From the NCBI GenBank assembly GCA_029252405.1, contig JAQXBM010000041.1, positions 48,514-112,513 on the forward strand: a stretch of DNA of 64,000 nt, in the 5' to 3' direction. The DNA is from Crocinitomicaceae bacterium (GTDB taxonomy: Bacteria > Bacteroidota > Bacteroidia > Flavobacteriales_D > Crocinitomicaceae). A program made the position numbers and the translations under genes. This document shows, in pieces, positions 7,653 through 16,256 of the stretch; positions within the stretch are counted from its first letter, which is position 1, and each line of letters begins with the position of its first letter. Under the pieces are notes generated by a model, which was not told where the DNA came from, made no database searches, and worked only from the letters and a program-made list of their open reading frames with translations.

Positions 7653-9613
7653 TTTTTCACTAAAATTTTCACTCTTGTGTCACCACTTTCAGTCGTCAAT
7701 TGCATGATGTAGTTGCCATTCAACCTAGACGTCAAATCAATTTTCGTTGAATTGGAGAAACTTCCTTCCTCAATCAATCTTCCGCGCGTATCGTAGATCT
7801 TGAATGATTGTGAACCTGTCATTTCTGTTTCGATGGTGTAGTTTCCTTTTGAAGGATTTGGCGAAATGATGTAATCGTTTTTCGAAGTAAGGTCGTTGAT
7901 TGAATTCGTTAAGTTGTCATCTTCCACAATTGATCCAATTTCGTTGATGATATAGTTGTCAGGATCAAGCCCTACGAGCCCGTTGATGTTCCCCATGTTG
8001 TAGAAAGTAAATTGCTCCAAGTTTGAATTGATATCCAATCGAATTGTCGTATCAGGACCAAATGTTTTTGAGAATCTGACATCTATCGGGTTCGTAAATG
8101 TTGGAGTCGAGCTGGAAGTTGTGTGAGAAACCTCCAAGATTAAATCACTTCCAACTTTGTTCCAACGAGCTGAATAGGTCGGGAATCCTTCTCCAAAATA
8201 CCATTCTTGAAAGGCATCAGTTAAATCCAAACCTGAACTTGTTTCGAGCGCTTCTTTTACATCTAATCCAATTAGTGTGCTGTCAGCGAAATCAACTTGC
8301 AAATCTTGCAGAGCTTGGAAGAAATCGGCATCATCATTCATAATGTATCGGAAGGTATGCAAGATGGCTGCTCCTTTATCGTAGGTCAAACGTCCTGAGA
8401 AAATGCGGTTTTCGTTCAAGGTATCCAATACCCAAACGCTTCCACCATTTTGAGACATAATGTTATCGTGACGATTGAACATGTCATCGTAAGCGTCGTT
8501 GGTTGAGTACAAGTTTTCCAGCATCAAGTGCTCGCTGTAGGAAGCGAATCCTTCGTTTACCCAGATATCAGACCAAGAACCGCACGTAAGGTAATCTCCC
8601 CACCACTGGTGTCCTAATTCGTGGGCCGTCAACCAAGGAGTAAAAAAACCTTGAGTCGTCATTGTTTGATGTTCCATTCCACCGGAAAGTGGTGCCATGC
8701 AGTGACCGTATTTCTCATCAGCAAAAGGGTACATTCCGTACAAATCAGAGAATAGCTCTAGGAAATCGACCGTTTCATCAATGTCATTTTGGAAGTTCGG
8801 CAATGTTGCCGGATTGTTGTAAATGAAGTTTTGAATCAAAATTGGGCTTGGTGCTCCTGCTGGATTTGCGAAAACATTGTATTCGACGTATTCGGCAATC
8901 GCTACAGAAATCAAGTAGTAATCAATTGCGTGGCGGTGCATCCATTCGAAACGTTTTGTTCCATTTCCTAGGTCTACAGTCGCTTCCAAAATTCCATTCG
9001 ATCCTGCCATGCAGTTATCTGGAACTGTTAGTTTCACTGAAGAACTATCGGCTTTATCCGTTAATGATTGCTTACACGGCCACCATTCGTAGGCTGAAAA
9101 TGGTTCCGAAAGTGACCACGTTACTTGATTTCCCCATGTAGGTGATGAATCGTTACTCATTCCTGATCCTCCAAATGGAGTAGAGGCACCTGTTGCTGGA
9201 AACCCATCGTAGTCGATTGCAATAGCAAAGTTGACGCCTGCAGCAATGTTCACAGGAACGCGAATTGCCGTCCCAACGCGTGAATATGGAGTGCTAACTC
9301 CGTTCAAACGAATATCAGAAATAGTGAATCCATCATACAGCTCAAATAATACAGAGTCCATGGCAACTCGAGAGGTTCCGTGAATTTCGCCTGTACCGTC
9401 GATGCTGGTATTCAAGTTGGTCATTTCTAAATCGAGTGCGTAAAAATGCACATCGTATTCTTCAGTTTCGGCAATTTCAGCCACAGATAACGAAGCACTT
9501 TTGAATTGTGCACCAAAGCCATCACGTTTTGAACAGTGATGTGAGTTTTCGTTTTGAGCCGATAAAATTCCAGAAAATAAAAGAGAAACGGAGAGAAGTA
9601 AAGTTTTAGTCAT
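7649..9613 (-). CDS. M1-family zinc aminopeptidase with T9SS sorting domain
   Basis: Counting from ATG 9613 the protein has 654 residues with a signal peptide ending at ILSAQ. The longer frame to 9676 needs a non-ATG start and hides the signal peptide behind 21 residues. The M1 catalytic motifs are present: GGMEH (about 311-315), HELGH (331-335) and the downstream zinc ligand in NEGF (Glu354). The C-terminal 75 residues are a type A T9SS sorting domain beginning at PNPSKGN. The enzyme is therefore likely exported through T9SS and anchored or released to digest peptides outside the cell. It is convergent with the regulator, overlapping by 3 bases. Confidence 0.9.
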   Translation of the reverse strand: MTKTLLLSVSLLFSGILSAQNENSHHCSKRDGFGAQFKSASLSVAEIAETEEYDVHFYALDLEMTNLNTSIDGTGEIHGTSRVAMDSVLFELYDGFTISDIRLNGVSTPYSRVGTAIRVPVNIAAGVNFAIAIDYDGFPATGASTPFGGSGMSNDSSPTWGNQVTWSLSEPFSAYEWWPCKQSLTDKADSSSVKLTVPDNCMAGSNGILEATVDLGNGTKRFEWMHRHAIDYYLISVAIAEYVEYNVFANPAGAPSPILIQNFIYNNPATLPNFQNDIDETVDFLELFSDLYGMYPFADEKYGHCMAPLSGGMEHQTMTTQGFFTPWLTAHELGHQWWGDYLTCGSWSDIWVNEGFASYSEHLMLENLYSTNDAYDDMFNRHDNIMSQNGGSVWVLDTLNENRIFSGRLTYDKGAAILHTFRYIMNDDADFFQALQDLQVDFADSTLIGLDVKEALETSSGLDLTDAFQEWYFGEGFPTYSARWNKVGSDLILEVSHTTSSSTPTFTNPIDVRFSKTFGPDTTIRLDINSNLEQFTFYNMGNINGLVGLDPDNYIINEIGSIVEDDNLTNSINDLTSKNDYIISPNPSKGNYTIETEMTGSQSFKIYDTRGRLIEEGSFSNSTKIDLTSRLNGNYIMQLTTESGDTRVKILVKN

Positions 9614-9705
9614 ATGGAGATAGTTGAAGCCTAAAATTACTATTAAATTCGGGTTTGTAATTGTTAGGATTTTCAATTGATTGAAGTCCTATATTCGTTG
9701 ATTCT

Positions 9706-10620
9706 ATGAAAAAGTATTATTTCAGCTTCTTATTTTTTGTTCTTGCCTTTTGTTTGAATGCTCAAACTTCGCGATTGGAGATTCAAAGTCAATTGGATAC
9801 AATCGTAAATCGAGATGGATGGCGCAATTATGAGGACACTTCTGTGCTCACTGCAGTAGGTGTTTACATCGAAAATGAATTCAAAAAGCACACGAAAAAT
9901 GTCTATCGACAGAATTACATTGTTCACAACAAAGAATACTTCAACGTAGTTGGATTGATTGGGGATACAACCAAGCCTCGCGTTATCGTTGGTGCGCATT
10001 ACGACGTGTGCGATACACTTCCAGGAGCTGATGACAACGGAACAGGTGTCGTAGGATTATTGCAAGTAATGCAGCAACTCAAGAACGATACTTTGGGGAA
10101 ATACTGTTTCGAGATTGTTGCTTACACACTTGAAGAACCACCGTATTATGCAACCGAGTACATGGGGAGTTTTGTTCATGCTGAATCATTGCACACTAGA
10201 GGTATAGACGTTTTCGGTATGGTTTCCTTGGAAATGATCGGTTACTTTTCCGATGAGAAGCACTCACAAGATTATCCGCTGAACTTTCTGCGTTTCTTTT
10301 ATGGAAATGTGGGAGATTACATCACCGTGGTGCGTAAAATGAATAAAGGTCCGTTCGCTCGAAGATTTTCGAGTAAGTTCAAGAAATCAGATAAAGTCAG
10401 AACGAAGAAGTTCACTGGGCCAAAAAACCTGAGGGGAATTGACTTTTCAGATCACCGCAGTTATTGGCATTTCGAGTACGATGCAATCATGCTCACAGAC
10501 ACAGCATTTTACCGGAATAAGAACTATCACCACTCAACGGATACGTTAGATAAAATTGATTTTGAGCGCTTGGCAGCAGTGATCGATGGAATCGTTTGGA
10601 CCTTGCGAAGAATGAATTAA
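9706..10620 (+). CDS. M28-family secreted zinc peptidase
   Basis: A 304-residue protein with a signal peptide ending at LNAQ (residue 20). The M28 zinc-site motifs are visible: GAHYD (His98, Asp100), GADDNGTG (Asp109/110), LEEPP (Glu143/144), SLEMIGY (Glu176) and a late YHHSTDT with the last histidine ligand. Members are aminopeptidases or glutaminyl cyclase-like enzymes using two zinc ions. There is no T9SS domain, so the protein probably remains periplasmic. It is divergent from the M1 peptidase, and both could be part of peptide scavenging. The precise substrate is not evident. Confidence 0.88.
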   Translation: MKKYYFSFLFFVLAFCLNAQTSRLEIQSQLDTIVNRDGWRNYEDTSVLTAVGVYIENEFKKHTKNVYRQNYIVHNKEYFNVVGLIGDTTKPRVIVGAHYDVCDTLPGADDNGTGVVGLLQVMQQLKNDTLGKYCFEIVAYTLEEPPYYATEYMGSFVHAESLHTRGIDVFGMVSLEMIGYFSDEKHSQDYPLNFLRFFYGNVGDYITVVRKMNKGPFARRFSSKFKKSDKVRTKKFTGPKNLRGIDFSDHRSYWHFEYDAIMLTDTAFYRNKNYHHSTDTLDKIDFERLAAVIDGIVWTLRRMN

Positions 10621-10700
10621 TTGCCAAAATTGGGCTCTGCGTTGAACAAAATCGCTTTAAAACTGTACTTTAGAAAGAACGTTTACAGTAATCAGACAGT

Positions 10701-11348
10701 ATGGATAGAAAGAAGTTTTTAGTAACAGCATCATTGGCGGCATTTTCAATATCTGCTTGTGCCAATGTCAAGGTGGATGGAGAATCGAGTAAGGCTGAAG
10801 AGCCAGAAGGTGAAGGAGAAGGTAAGTTGGTTGGTCAATGTGCTACAACAAATGATATTCTAGGACCATTTTATCGAGAGAACGCGCCGGATCGTTCAGA
10901 CTTGACTTTCGACGGCTTAACAGGATCAATTGTTCAAGTGAAAGGACGAGTTTTGGCCGAGGATTGTATTTCGCCTGTCAAAGATGCGTTGATAGAAATT
11001 TGGCACTGTGATACGGAAGGTGACTACGATAATGACACGGATCAATACCTTCATCGAGGAGTCCAAACGACGTCGAAAACTGGTGAATATTCCTTCAAAA
11101 CGATTTTGCCTGGGAAGTATTTGAACGGAAGATTGTATCGTCCAGCACACATTCATTTTAGAATTACTTCGCCAACGTCAAAAGAGTTGGTTTCACAGAT
11201 TTACTTTATGGGTGATCCTCACATTACAGAAGATCCTTGGGCATCTCAGGATAAGGCAGCTGATCGAATTCGACCTGTTATTTTGGAAGATGTGAAAGGA
11301 AATTTGGTAGTTAATTTTGATGTGTATACGACGGCTAGTGAGGAATAA
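10701..11348 (+). CDS. Lipoprotein with intradiol ring-cleavage dioxygenase fold
   Basis: A 215-residue protein with a signal ending in SISAC (lipidated Cys20), a Glu/Gly-rich linker, and a domain of the intradiol dioxygenase/protocatechuate 3,4-dioxygenase beta type. Candidate iron(III) ligands are Tyr109 (EGDYDN), a second Tyr at 140 or 146, and His150 and His152 (RPAHIHF). Cytosolic relatives cleave catechols. An exported, lipid-anchored version is less well understood and its substrate is unknown. No aromatic degradation genes are nearby. The first 28 residues also resemble a twin-positive export signal but lack a twin-arginine motif. Confidence 0.8.
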   Translation: MDRKKFLVTASLAAFSISACANVKVDGESSKAEEPEGEGEGKLVGQCATTNDILGPFYRENAPDRSDLTFDGLTGSIVQVKGRVLAEDCISPVKDALIEIWHCDTEGDYDNDTDQYLHRGVQTTSKTGEYSFKTILPGKYLNGRLYRPAHIHFRITSPTSKELVSQIYFMGDPHITEDPWASQDKAADRIRPVILEDVKGNLVVNFDVYTTASEE

Positions 11349-11354
11349 TTTTGG
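11347..11354 (+). promoter_or_regulatory. -7 element for the small hypothetical gene
   Basis: TAATTTTG, overlapping the stop codon of the dioxygenase-like gene, fits the -7 consensus. Transcription would start about 9 bases before the ATG at 11367. Confidence 0.5.
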
Positions 11355-11366
11355 TATCTTAATACC

Positions 11367-11663
11367 ATGAAACAATCATTTCACTTTACCAAAGACAAAT
11401 TTTGCAGTTTGACCATGAAACTGATCAATATTCGTCAACCTTCCTTCTTGACCGAAAAAAACATCGAAGACACATTGATGAATTGCCTTGTGGCCATTGA
11501 AGGTGAAAAAAGTGTACAAATTGAGAATATTTTCTTTACAGAATCTGAGAAAATTGTTCCGAATGGCTTGAGTCCAGTCGCGGATGTTAACTTCACGCTT
11601 TCTAAAAACGAGGATACGAAGAACACGGATTTTTTGAAGATTATTGCGAAGTTTAACTCCTAG
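11367..11663 (+). CDS. Small hypothetical protein (98 residues)
   Basis: Not recognised. The predicted product has 98 residues, no signal peptide and no membrane segment, and a moderate charge mix. The main support is a well-placed -7 element upstream and a frame that stays open across the whole interval between genes. An internal ATG at 11415 would give an 82-residue alternative. A 63-codon frame on the other strand lies inside it. The last residues (FLKIIAKFNS) look like a beta or helical end rather than noise. Could be a short-lived lineage-specific gene. Confidence 0.45.
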   Translation: MKQSFHFTKDKFCSLTMKLINIRQPSFLTEKNIEDTLMNCLVAIEGEKSVQIENIFFTESEKIVPNGLSPVADVNFTLSKNEDTKNTDFLKIIAKFNS

Positions 11664-11682
11664 CGTCGTAATTGAAAAATTC

Positions 11683-11711
11683 TTGATTGAAAGATGTTTG
11701 ATTGAAAGATG
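11683..11711. repeat. Two direct copies of TTGATTGAAAGATG
   Basis: The 14-bp unit occurs at 11683-11696 and 11698-11711 in the 239-base gap 11664-11902. An inverted, related stretch (ATTCAATCTTTCAAT) lies near 11853. The same TTTCAATCTTTCAATC wording recurs near 58620, so this looks like scattered simple sequence. Nothing else is apparent in the gap. Confidence 0.6.
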
Positions 11712-11902
11712 CGATAGGTTTTTAAGATTTCAACGTGAACTTCTGAATAATACTTATTGACTGAAATCTAAATTGATTCCATTTATTTCATTTCAGAAGC
11801 AGTTCGATCATCCCATTTTCGTAAAGTCAACTTGGAAATAGTTACTCTTCATTCAATCTTTCAATGCGCGCAGCGCAAATCATTCTTCAATTTTCCAAGT
11901 TT

Positions 11903-12241
11903 CTAGGCGAAGTCCATGTTTAGTCTGTCTTCCAATATCTCAATCAGCTCTTTCTGGTAGTATTTAAATCGATCTGGAATGTGCAAAACGCGAATTTTCT
12001 TTGAATAACTCGCGGACGTATGCTTGTTGATCAAGTCTTTGTGACGCTTCTCCATAACGTAAATTACATCCGCCCATTCTGCTAAATCTTCCGACATTGG
12101 ATTCGTGCCTTCTTTCTGGCAGATTTTCAAATTGGTACCTGCAGAATCGAAATTGAGTTCTGGATACTTCTCTGCGAAATAGTCGTCCGCAGTTTTAGAA
12201 CGCTGCTTGTTCGCTGAGCATACAAATAGAATGTTTGTCAT
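11903..12241 (-). CDS. Short low-molecular-weight protein tyrosine phosphatase-like protein
   Basis: A 112-residue protein with the N-terminal signature CSANKQRS, a C(X)5R(S) loop with Cys8 and Arg14 as in low-molecular-weight tyrosine phosphatases. A later HIPDRF segment could provide the general-acid Asp. At 112 residues it is shorter than the usual 150, but matches a known short family. Its ATG overlaps the stop of the upstream thioredoxin gene (ATGA), so the two are translated together. Substrate unknown. Arsenate reductases share the fold, but no arsenic genes are nearby. Confidence 0.75.
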   Translation of the reverse strand: MTNILFVCSANKQRSKTADDYFAEKYPELNFDSAGTNLKICQKEGTNPMSEDLAEWADVIYVMEKRHKDLINKHTSASYSKKIRVLHIPDRFKYYQKELIEILEDRLNMDFA

Positions 12242-13191
12242 TTGTTTTTTCTGTCTTTTCGTTTTTGACGACGTTCGGCTTTTTTCAATTTCCTGCGCTC
12301 CTTTCGACTTAAGGGAATTACTACTTCAGGCTCCTGAGCATAGACAGGATTCAACTTCTCAACGGTGAGTGATTCTAAGAATTCAGTGTCGGTTGCATAG
12401 TCGCCATTATAGTCGATGAATCTTTGCTCCTCAGATGCTTTAGCTTCCTCAACAATAGCTACGTATTCTGCTTCTGTCGTTGCGGTTCGGGCCCGTTCCT
12501 TTAAGTCAATTTTGTAATACATCTCATGCGAATAATACATGTAATCAGGATCCGACAAGACACGCTGAACAATCTTTGAATTCAACGGAAGCACGGCATT
12601 GTAGAAAATGTTCGAGTCCAAGTAGTTGTTTAATTCTTCCAATCCGAATTGATCCACGAAGGCTTGTGTGTTTTCTCTAAAAAGTGATCGATCCTTGTTC
12701 AAAAGAACGGCCATGCTCTTGCGCCAAATTGCTATATCTTCTGGATTGTTTTGCATGTCCTTCAGCGCGATATTTTTAGGCAAAAGTGCCGGGTCAATGA
12801 AAAGATCTAACTTGTCATGAAATTCCCCCACAGACATGTTCCCTATGAATTTCTTGAGTTGTTTACCGTCGCCATCGAGCACAATCATTGTAGGGTAGGC
12901 TCTAATGTTGAACTCAACTAGTCGGCTTTGATCTGGATAACGCTCGGCATCCACCTTAATGGCGATAAAGTCAGGATTGACACGCTCTCCAACTCCAGTA
13001 TTCTTAAATACATTGCGATCCAGAATTTTACACGGACCGCACCATGTCGTATAGATATCAATGAATACCTTCTTGTTCTCGGTTTTTGCTTTCGCGATGG
13101 CTTCATCAATTGAAAGCGATTGAAAATTAATTTGTCCGAAAGAGAACAAGGAGAAAGCTAAAAAGACGATGGGTAGGAGTGATTTGATCAT
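12238..13191 (-). CDS. Secreted thioredoxin-domain protein
   Basis: A 317-residue protein with a signal peptide ending at FSFGQ (residue 20), a thioredoxin domain with WCGPC (Cys51, Cys54), an all-helical middle part and an extremely basic tail (ERRKLKKAERRQKRK). It should act as a thiol-disulfide oxidoreductase or reductase in the periplasm. The basic tail could bind the envelope or nucleic acid; no function is assigned to it. It overlaps the phosphatase gene by 4 bases. No promoter matching the consensus was seen upstream. Confidence 0.85.
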   Translation of the reverse strand: MIKSLLPIVFLAFSLFSFGQINFQSLSIDEAIAKAKTENKKVFIDIYTTWCGPCKILDRNVFKNTGVGERVNPDFIAIKVDAERYPDQSRLVEFNIRAYPTMIVLDGDGKQLKKFIGNMSVGEFHDKLDLFIDPALLPKNIALKDMQNNPEDIAIWRKSMAVLLNKDRSLFRENTQAFVDQFGLEELNNYLDSNIFYNAVLPLNSKIVQRVLSDPDYMYYSHEMYYKIDLKERARTATTEAEYVAIVEEAKASEEQRFIDYNGDYATDTEFLESLTVEKLNPVYAQEPEVVIPLSRKERRKLKKAERRQKRKDRKNK

Positions 13192-13301
13192 AGTGAATTT
13201 TACTAATATAATTGTCAGGTTGAGTGCAAGTTACGACTATATTGTGTTATTGATCTGTTAAAAATAAGATCATTTCTGAATCCTCTGATCCTTCAGTTTG
13301 G

Positions 13302-13320
13302 GCACTGAGCCCGTCGAAGA
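13302..13320. repeat. Short REP-like fragment (GCACTGAGCCCGTCGAAGA)
   Basis: Shares the CTGAG...TCGAAG core with the repeat at 4492-4540 but lacks most of the arm. It lies in the gap between the thioredoxin and GNAT genes. This could be a degraded copy or a relative of the family. Confidence 0.45.
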
Positions 13321-13346
13321 GCAATCTTGCAATTATTGAATCACAT

Positions 13347-13784
13347 TTACCGCACCTTCGATTTATCCAAGATATTTACAAAATGGAATCCTTTCGGTCC
13401 ATAGTCTTGACTATAAAAGAAACGGTGTGCTTTGAAGTTGGTCGTATACGAATCCAAGGCGAGCATGGTGCACTTTTCTTCTTTTGCCCATTTTTCCATG
13501 TGATCAAACAGCATTTTTCCAACACCTTTTCGTCGATACGCTTCCGCCACAACTACGTTGTCCAGCTCCATGTACTTCCCACACCAGAGTTTAGATCCAA
13601 TCCAGTAACCTGTTAAACCAGCGATGATGTCTCCGTCCATCACCACGACTTGTCCGTAATTGTGTGGTAACATTATGTCCAATTCATTCGAATATTCCTC
13701 CAATGTCAAATTCGGATAAACCTCCAAAAGGATCTCGAAGGCACTTAACATTTCCTCCTTGCTTTTTAATTCTCGGATTTCCAT
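13347..13784 (-). CDS. GNAT-family N-acetyltransferase
   Basis: A 145-residue single-domain GNAT protein. The acetyl-CoA loop is visible as YRRKGVGKML, preceded by a beta strand with VVVAEAY and followed by the alpha-helix and LDSYTTNFKAHRFF segment typical of motif B. Acceptor unknown. It starts 4 bases from the stop of the S9 peptidase gene upstream on the same strand, suggesting co-transcription. Confidence 0.88.
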   Translation of the reverse strand: MEIRELKSKEEMLSAFEILLEVYPNLTLEEYSNELDIMLPHNYGQVVVMDGDIIAGLTGYWIGSKLWCGKYMELDNVVVAEAYRRKGVGKMLFDHMEKWAKEEKCTMLALDSYTTNFKAHRFFYSQDYGPKGFHFVNILDKSKVR

Positions 13785-13788
13785 CTAA

Positions 13789-16137
13789 CTAGTTTTTTGG
13801 TTCTAACAATTCCTGATAGAACAAGGTATAAATTCTTCGGTATTCGTCTGCCCAAGATGATGTCTTTCTAAACCCATGTGCCTCGACAGGATAAACCGCC
13901 GTTTCCCAATTATCTTTTCCTAATTCGATAAAGCGCTGAGAGAGACGGACAACGTCTTGAAATTGGACATTGTTGTCCACCATTCCATGCAACATCAACA
14001 ATCGATCTTCTAGATTCTCTGCAAAGTAAATGGGCGAACTTTTTTTGTACGCTTCAGGGTCGCTTGAAGGGTAGTTGAGGATGTTCGAAGAGTATTCATG
14101 GTTGTAGTGGAACCAATCGGTTACAGAACGAATCGCTGCGCCACACTTGAATTTACCAGGGTGTTGCAAGAGCGCCATGATTGCCATGAACCCACCATAA
14201 GAACCTCCGTACATTCCTATTCGATTTGGATCAATTCCCAAGGAATCGATCAATAATTGGCGAGCATCAATGTGATCACTGAGATCTTTTCCTCCCATAT
14301 GCCGGTACGTCGCTACTCTGAAATCTCGTCCGTATCCTTTACTGGCTCTGTAATCGACATCCAACACTGTGTATCCGTTGTCACGAAGTAAGTTGTGGAA
14401 CATAAATTCTCGGTAGTAACCGCTCCAGTAGTTGTGCGCGTTTTGCAAATATCCTGCGCCATGAACGAAGAGTACTGCGGCTCCATTTTTCTTTGATGCT
14501 TCTGGTTGAAAGATTCGTGCGTGCACTTTTTCTCCATCGGACGCAGAGAAGGTTATCACTTGAGGAGAGTACCAATCGTAGTTATTGAATTGCTCAGTGG
14601 TTGAGTTCGTAATTCGCTCGAGCGACGCTCCTTTTTTGTTTTCAGCGATGTAGAATTCCCACGGACTTGTTTTTCCCGAGTAGCGCACAGCCAATGTTTT
14701 TTCATCTGGTGAGATGGATACTTCGTGATTTCCATCTGTTGTAAGAATCGGTATGAGTTCTTTTGAATCAATCATCAAATGGTAAAATTCTCTGTTCCCG
14801 GGGTGATTTTTATTAGCCGTAATGTAAAAACGGTCTTTTTTCGATGATAATTCAGCGTTATGCACTTCCCATTTTCCTTTGGTAAGTTGGACGGCATTTC
14901 CCGTGTTGATACTTCTCTTAAGAAGGTGCGAATATCCCGTTTTTTCACTTTGATAAAAGAACCATTCATTGTCGATCCATCCAAGCGTTCCTGAGACCAT
15001 GTTCCAATTGGAAATTCCCGGACCGCCAATCCATGCTTCGTTATGTTCTCTCTCTACTAACCGAATTTTACCATTAGTGAGATCAACTTCAACAATCCAT
15101 CGATCTTTGTTGTCGTAACTGCGGATATCAAGTACGTTTTTCTCGCCATCTTCAGAATAAATCATGCGGTGCATAATGATGTTTCGATCCTTACTGTATT
15201 CAGTTGTTGTGTCTTCGTATTCCTTCAAGTACAAAGGTTTCGTGCGGATGTTTGGCAACGTTGAGAAATCAGCGAAGTAGCTCGTGTCTTTTTTGATGTC
15301 GTAGATTCCCAGTTTGTGGTTTGGATCTTCATCGTGAACTTTCGCTCTGGCTGGCTCCGCGTATGTGTGACCGTCCGCTGCGATGTGATGATCGACATGC
15401 GTTTTTGTTAAAGTTGGATTGTCATTGATGCGGTACGTGATGAATTGTCCTGAACCATCTATTTGAATGTTGTTTACCGAGGAACCTTTGAAATATATCG
15501 TTGGAACTTTCGAACTCCATGATTTGTTCTGCTCCTTGCGCCATTCTTTCGCTTCCTTTTCATCTTGCAGAAATTCGAACAACTCCAATTCCTCTTTCTC
15601 CATGTAATTTGGTTCTGACTCCTTGTCTTTTTTTCCTTTTTTGAATTGTACCAATTGCTTGATACTTCGTTCTTCGATGCAGTAGACGTAGAATCCCATT
15701 CCTTGTTGGAAAAAGGCACAATCGCCAGTCGCGTTTCGTTGAATGTTCCTAATAGTTGAAACCGATTTTAGAACAATTTCTGTTTTCTTACTGGCTCGAT
15801 CGTGGCGATATAAATTCCCTTGCCAGCTGTAAATCTCGACGTCGTGGATTTTTCCACCATTGAATTCATTTCCGGTTTCATAGAATTCTGGAGTGACAGA
15901 ATCGATGGATTTATTTTTGAGAGAGTAGGAGTAGGTCGAGCTTCCTGGTTGATTGTATCTGTTCCACTCGAAAAGAACCGATTTTCCGTCCAATGACCAA
16001 CGAAGGTAATCGGGTTGATGACCGATGAATTCGTTACCCGCCATGATTTCCTCGATCTTCAGTGTTGAGAGGTTTTCCGTCCGCTGGGCGAAAGTCTGAA
16101 AAGAGAGAAGTAGAAATAGGAGAGAAAGAAGTTTCAT
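13789..16137 (-). CDS. S9-family (dipeptidyl peptidase IV-like) serine peptidase
   Basis: A 782-residue protein with a signal peptide ending at TFAQ, an N-terminal beta-propeller region (about 20-520), and a C-terminal alpha/beta hydrolase domain. The nucleophile motif GGSYGG puts the serine at 646; Asp721 (MVDNN) and His754 (EAHGF) complete the triad. Such periplasmic enzymes release dipeptides from peptide N-termini, often after proline. It contains a long DGxS/GKxxSxW-type propeller motif set. It may share a transcript with the GNAT gene. Length fits the family. Confidence 0.9.
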   Translation of the reverse strand: MKLLSLLFLLLSFQTFAQRTENLSTLKIEEIMAGNEFIGHQPDYLRWSLDGKSVLFEWNRYNQPGSSTYSYSLKNKSIDSVTPEFYETGNEFNGGKIHDVEIYSWQGNLYRHDRASKKTEIVLKSVSTIRNIQRNATGDCAFFQQGMGFYVYCIEERSIKQLVQFKKGKKDKESEPNYMEKEELELFEFLQDEKEAKEWRKEQNKSWSSKVPTIYFKGSSVNNIQIDGSGQFITYRINDNPTLTKTHVDHHIAADGHTYAEPARAKVHDEDPNHKLGIYDIKKDTSYFADFSTLPNIRTKPLYLKEYEDTTTEYSKDRNIIMHRMIYSEDGEKNVLDIRSYDNKDRWIVEVDLTNGKIRLVEREHNEAWIGGPGISNWNMVSGTLGWIDNEWFFYQSEKTGYSHLLKRSINTGNAVQLTKGKWEVHNAELSSKKDRFYITANKNHPGNREFYHLMIDSKELIPILTTDGNHEVSISPDEKTLAVRYSGKTSPWEFYIAENKKGASLERITNSTTEQFNNYDWYSPQVITFSASDGEKVHARIFQPEASKKNGAAVLFVHGAGYLQNAHNYWSGYYREFMFHNLLRDNGYTVLDVDYRASKGYGRDFRVATYRHMGGKDLSDHIDARQLLIDSLGIDPNRIGMYGGSYGGFMAIMALLQHPGKFKCGAAIRSVTDWFHYNHEYSSNILNYPSSDPEAYKKSSPIYFAENLEDRLLMLHGMVDNNVQFQDVVRLSQRFIELGKDNWETAVYPVEAHGFRKTSSWADEYRRIYTLFYQELLEPKN

Positions 16138-16153
16138 TGTCTGGTGTTTCCTT

Positions 16154-16161
16154 CAAAAATA
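16154..16161 (-). promoter_or_regulatory. -7 element for the S9 peptidase gene
   Basis: TATTTTTG on the minus strand, 17 bases upstream of ATG 16137. No clear -33 TTG was found. Confidence 0.5.
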
Positions 16162-16196
16162 GTTGTTCTTGGTTGGAATCCGAGTAAAAACGAAAA

Positions 16197-16234
16197 AAGT
16201 CCTGATCCCGATAGCTATCGGGATGTCAGGACTT
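16197..16234 (-). terminator. Intrinsic terminator of the CsgG-like gene, containing a CCCGATAGCTATCGGG core
   Basis: AAGTCCTGA...TCAGGACTT arms enclose the perfect 16-bp palindrome CCCGATAGCTATCGGG. Read on the minus strand, the hairpin is followed by a T-rich run (ACTTTTTTCGTTTTT). It lies 23 bases after the stop of the gene at 16257-17471. The palindromic core recurs at 18831-18846, so a repeat element appears to serve as the terminator. Confidence 0.85.
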
Positions 16235-16256
16235 GAAAAGCATCCGTGATCACAAA

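Noticed and set aside
8098..9141. Plus-strand frames inside the M1 peptidase gene
   Set aside because: They lie opposite a strongly supported gene and show no protein features.
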